A program made the translations under genes and the position numbers. The notes beneath the pieces were generated by a model. That model saw only the letters and a list, made by a program, of their open reading frames with translations. It was not told where the DNA came from and made no database searches. Source: Betaproteobacteria bacterium RIFCSPLOWO2_02_FULL_68_150 (GTDB taxonomy: Bacteria; Pseudomonadota; Gammaproteobacteria; Burkholderiales; SG8-39). From it: a DNA stretch of 8,222 bases. The stretch lies in the NCBI GenBank assembly GCA_001771975.1, contig MERE01000032.1, positions 1-8,222 on the forward strand, read 5' to 3'. Within the stretch, counting starts at the first letter, position 1; the number at the start of each line of letters is the position of its first letter. Of the stretch, positions 6,491 through 8,222 are shown in pieces.

Positions 6491-7660
6491 ATGGACCTTT
6501 CGAAAGCGAGCTTCTGGGGTTACCGGCGCGAAAGCGGGCGCAGCGGCGTGCGCAACCACGTCGTCATTCTGCCGGTGGACGATCTGTCGAACGCCGCGGC
6601 GCAGGCGGTCGAGAACAACATCAAGGGTGCGATGGCCTTGCCGCATCCCTATGGCCGCCTGCAATTCGGCGCCGATCTGGATCTGCACTTCCGCACCCTC
6701 ATCGGCATGGGATCGAACCCGAACGTTGCGGCGGTGGTCGTGATCTGCATCGAAAACGGCTGGGCGAAGAAAGTCGCCGATGGTATCGCCGCGACAGGCA
6801 AGCCGGTGGCGTACTTCGGCATCGAGCAGCACGGCGACCACGACACCATCCTGCGGGCCTCCAAGGCGGCGCGGGAATTCGTGCAGTGGGCCTCCGAACT
6901 GCGCCGCGAGGAGCGTCCCCTGAAGGACCTCTGGGTTTCCACCAAGTGCGGCGAGTCCGACACGACTTCCGGCTGTGGCGCCAACCCCACCGTCGGCAAC
7001 GCCTTCGACAAGCTGTATGCGCTCGGCACGACGCTCGTGTTCGGCGAAACCACCGAGCTGACGGGCGGCGAGCACCTGGTGGCGGCGCGCTGCCGCAACG
7101 ACGAGGTGAGGAAGAAGTTCCAGTTCATGTTCGACCGCTACCAGCAGGTGATCGAGCGGCACAAGACGAGCGACCTGATGGACTCGCAGCCGACCAAGGG
7201 CAACATCGAGGGCGGCCTCACCACGATCGAGGAAAAGGCGCTCGGCAACATCCAGAAGATCGGCCGCAAGTGCCTGGTCGACGGCGTGCTTGACAAGGCC
7301 GAGGTGCCGAGCGGCTCCGGGCTGTGGTTCATGGATTCGTCGTCCGCCGCGGCCGAGATGGTGACCCTGTGCGCCGCGGCCGGCTTCGCGGTGCATTTGT
7401 TCCCGACCGGGCAGGGCAACATCATCGGCAACCCGATCCTGCCGGTGATCAAGTTGAGCGCCAACCCGCGCACCGTGCGCACCATGTCCGAGCACATCGA
7501 CGTCGACGTGTCGGGATTGTTGCGCAAGGAACTCACGCCCGACCAGGCGGGCGACCGGCTGCTCGAGTGCATGTTGCGCACCGCGAACGGCCGGCTCACC
7601 GCCGCCGAGGCGCTCGGCCACCGCGAGTTCGTGCTCACGCGCCTGTACGAATCGGCTTGA
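6491..7660 (+). CDS. suyB: (2R)-sulfolactate sulfo-lyase large (beta) subunit, UxaA family
   Basis: This 389-residue protein is the catalytic UxaA/GarD-type lyase partner of the preceding SAF protein. Visible conserved blocks are GYRRESGRSGVRNHVVILPVDDLSN (10-34), MALPHPYGRLQFG (48-60), GSNPNVAAVVVICIE (74-88), KCGESDTTSGCGANPTVGNAFD (152-173) with its paired cysteines, ETTELTGGEH (186-195), DSQPTKGNIEGGLTTIEEKALGNIQKIG (231-258), WFMDSSSAAAEMVTLCAAAGF (279-299), FPTGQGNIIGNPILPVIKL (304-322) and EHIDVDVSGLL (334-344). These iron-dependent enzymes remove water from sugar acids, or sulfite in the SuyB case. The wording ILPVDD, ALPHPYGRLQFG and the ALGHREFVLTRLYESA end matches my memory of SuyB better than altronate dehydratase. 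ATG at 6491 is chosen; GTG at 6485, overlapping the suyA stop, would add two residues. Many databases would label it only UxaA family hydrolase. The stop overlaps the next TTG start. Confidence 0.82.
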   Translation: MDLSKASFWGYRRESGRSGVRNHVVILPVDDLSNAAAQAVENNIKGAMALPHPYGRLQFGADLDLHFRTLIGMGSNPNVAAVVVICIENGWAKKVADGIAATGKPVAYFGIEQHGDHDTILRASKAAREFVQWASELRREERPLKDLWVSTKCGESDTTSGCGANPTVGNAFDKLYALGTTLVFGETTELTGGEHLVAARCRNDEVRKKFQFMFDRYQQVIERHKTSDLMDSQPTKGNIEGGLTTIEEKALGNIQKIGRKCLVDGVLDKAEVPSGSGLWFMDSSSAAAEMVTLCAAAGFAVHLFPTGQGNIIGNPILPVIKLSANPRTVRTMSEHIDVDVSGLLRKELTPDQAGDRLLECMLRTANGRLTAAEALGHREFVLTRLYESA

Positions 7661-8222
7661 GCACGCTGCACGTCAGGGTCTGGAGGGGCGGCGCGGCAGG
7701 CGCGTTTCAGGAATTCGAGGTGCCGCGCCACGCCAGCCAGACGGTGCTCGACGTGGTCACCCAGATCCAGCGCGCTCAGGACGCCACGCTCGCCTACCGC
7801 TTTGCCTGCCGCGTCGGCGTGTGCGGGTCGTGCGCCATGACGGTGAACGGTGTCGCGCGCTGGACCTGCCGCACGCACGTCGACAAGGTGGCGCGCGACG
7901 GGCGGCTGGAGGTTGCGCCGCTGCGCAACCTGCCGGTGCTGCGCGACCTGGTCACCGACATGCGCGAATTCTTCGACAAGTGGTCGCGCGCCAAGGGAAG
8001 TTTCCGCGGCGCGCGGACGCGGCGCGACGACTTCGAGCGCGTGGCGCCGCAGTCCGTGCAACGCCTGAGCGTGGACGCGGGCATCGAATGCATCGGCTGC
8101 GCCGTGTGCTACGCCTCGTGCGACGTGGTGGCGCAGAACCCGGAGTATCTCGGGCCGGCGGCGCTCAATCGGGCCTGGACGCTGGTGAGCGACGTGCGCG
8201 ACATCGCGCGCGCCGAACGGCT
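7657..8222 (+). CDS. Fumarate reductase/succinate dehydrogenase-type iron-sulfur subunit (3' end outside window)
   Basis: The frame opens with TTG at 7657, overlapping the suyB stop as TTGA. The next in-frame GTG (7720) would cut into the beta-grasp fold, so TTG is the likely start. The 188 complete residues visible show a plant-type [2Fe-2S] domain: FACRVGVCGSCAMTVNG with Cys51, Cys56, Cys59 and Cys71 in the SdhB/FrdB spacing C-x4-C-x2-C-x11-C. The bacterial ferredoxin-like part begins at Cys145 with CIGCAVCYASC (145, 148, 151, 155), then NPEYLGPAALNRAW and DVRDIARAER, very like E. coli FrdB. The residue after the fourth cysteine is Asp, where SdhB and FrdB have Pro. Such subunits pass electrons between a flavoprotein and quinone. 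Its place after suyAB suggests it is not the housekeeping SdhB but part of a dedicated 2-hydroxyacid or sulfolactate oxidoreductase. The flavoprotein would be expected just downstream. Confidence 0.85.
   Translation, partial: MSTLHVRVWRGGAAGAFQEFEVPRHASQTVLDVVTQIQRAQDATLAYRFACRVGVCGSCAMTVNGVARWTCRTHVDKVARDGRLEVAPLRNLPVLRDLVTDMREFFDKWSRAKGSFRGARTRRDDFERVAPQSVQRLSVDAGIECIGCAVCYASCDVVAQNPEYLGPAALNRAWTLVSDVRDIARAER

Noticed and set aside
6491..7660. Altronate dehydratase (uxaA) as the name for the large subunit
   Set aside because: The same superfamily, but the separate small and large subunits and the particular motif wording fit SuyA/SuyB better, and no hexuronate genes are near. Kept as the stated alternative.
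7657..8222. Housekeeping succinate dehydrogenase sdhB
   Set aside because: No sdhC, sdhD or sdhA lies before it, it is translationally coupled to suyB, and its CYASCD motif and FrdB-like NPEYLGPAAL differ from typical SdhB. It cannot be fully excluded without the downstream genes.

Overview
The window looks like an ordinary piece of chromosome from a high-GC proteobacterium, most probably a betaproteobacterium. The coding sequence is strongly GC-rich by eye. The aldolase - purC - purE - sua5 gene order resembles the glycolysis/purine clusters I know from that class. The start-site architecture (TAnnAT followed by CGCGCC) is also typical of such genomes. Nothing resembling an insertion sequence, phage, CRISPR array, tRNA or rRNA was seen. 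Genes are packed tightly, and the only non-coding gaps are 105 bp (846-950), 9 bp (4275-4283), 63 bp (6144-6206) and possibly 2 bp (6489-6490).

Region 1 (1-4571, plus strand) starts with the 3' part of a LysR regulator that resembles CbbR. After a 105-bp gap comes a tight run: class I fructose-bisphosphate aldolase, purC (SAICAR synthase), purE (class I N5-CAIR mutase), sua5 (threonylcarbamoyl-AMP synthase for tRNA t6A) and a small lipoprotein. The first three junctions are 4-nt stop/start overlaps (GTGA, ATGA, GTGA), so this is very probably one transcript. It links central carbon metabolism, purine synthesis and tRNA modification. Two points stand out: the aldolase is the class I Schiff-base type, and purK, the usual partner of purE, is missing from between purE and sua5.

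Region 2 (4572-6143, minus strand) is a single Tat-exported PhoD-type alkaline phosphatase/phosphodiesterase. It converges on the lipoprotein gene with no spacer: the two stop codons abut as the palindrome TGATCA.

Region 3 (6207-8222, plus strand) is divergent from phoD across 63 bp. It holds a SAF-domain small subunit and a UxaA-family large subunit that I read as (2R)-sulfolactate sulfo-lyase SuyA/SuyB, which would make pyruvate and sulfite from sulfolactate. A gene for a fumarate-reductase/succinate-dehydrogenase-type iron-sulfur subunit follows, overlapping the suyB stop codon through a TTG start and running off the window. This looks like an organosulfonate-degradation operon coupled to a respiratory-type flavin/Fe-S oxidoreductase. 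It is the most interesting part of the window; the substrate assignment rests on recognition of the proteins and is not proven by the sequence.
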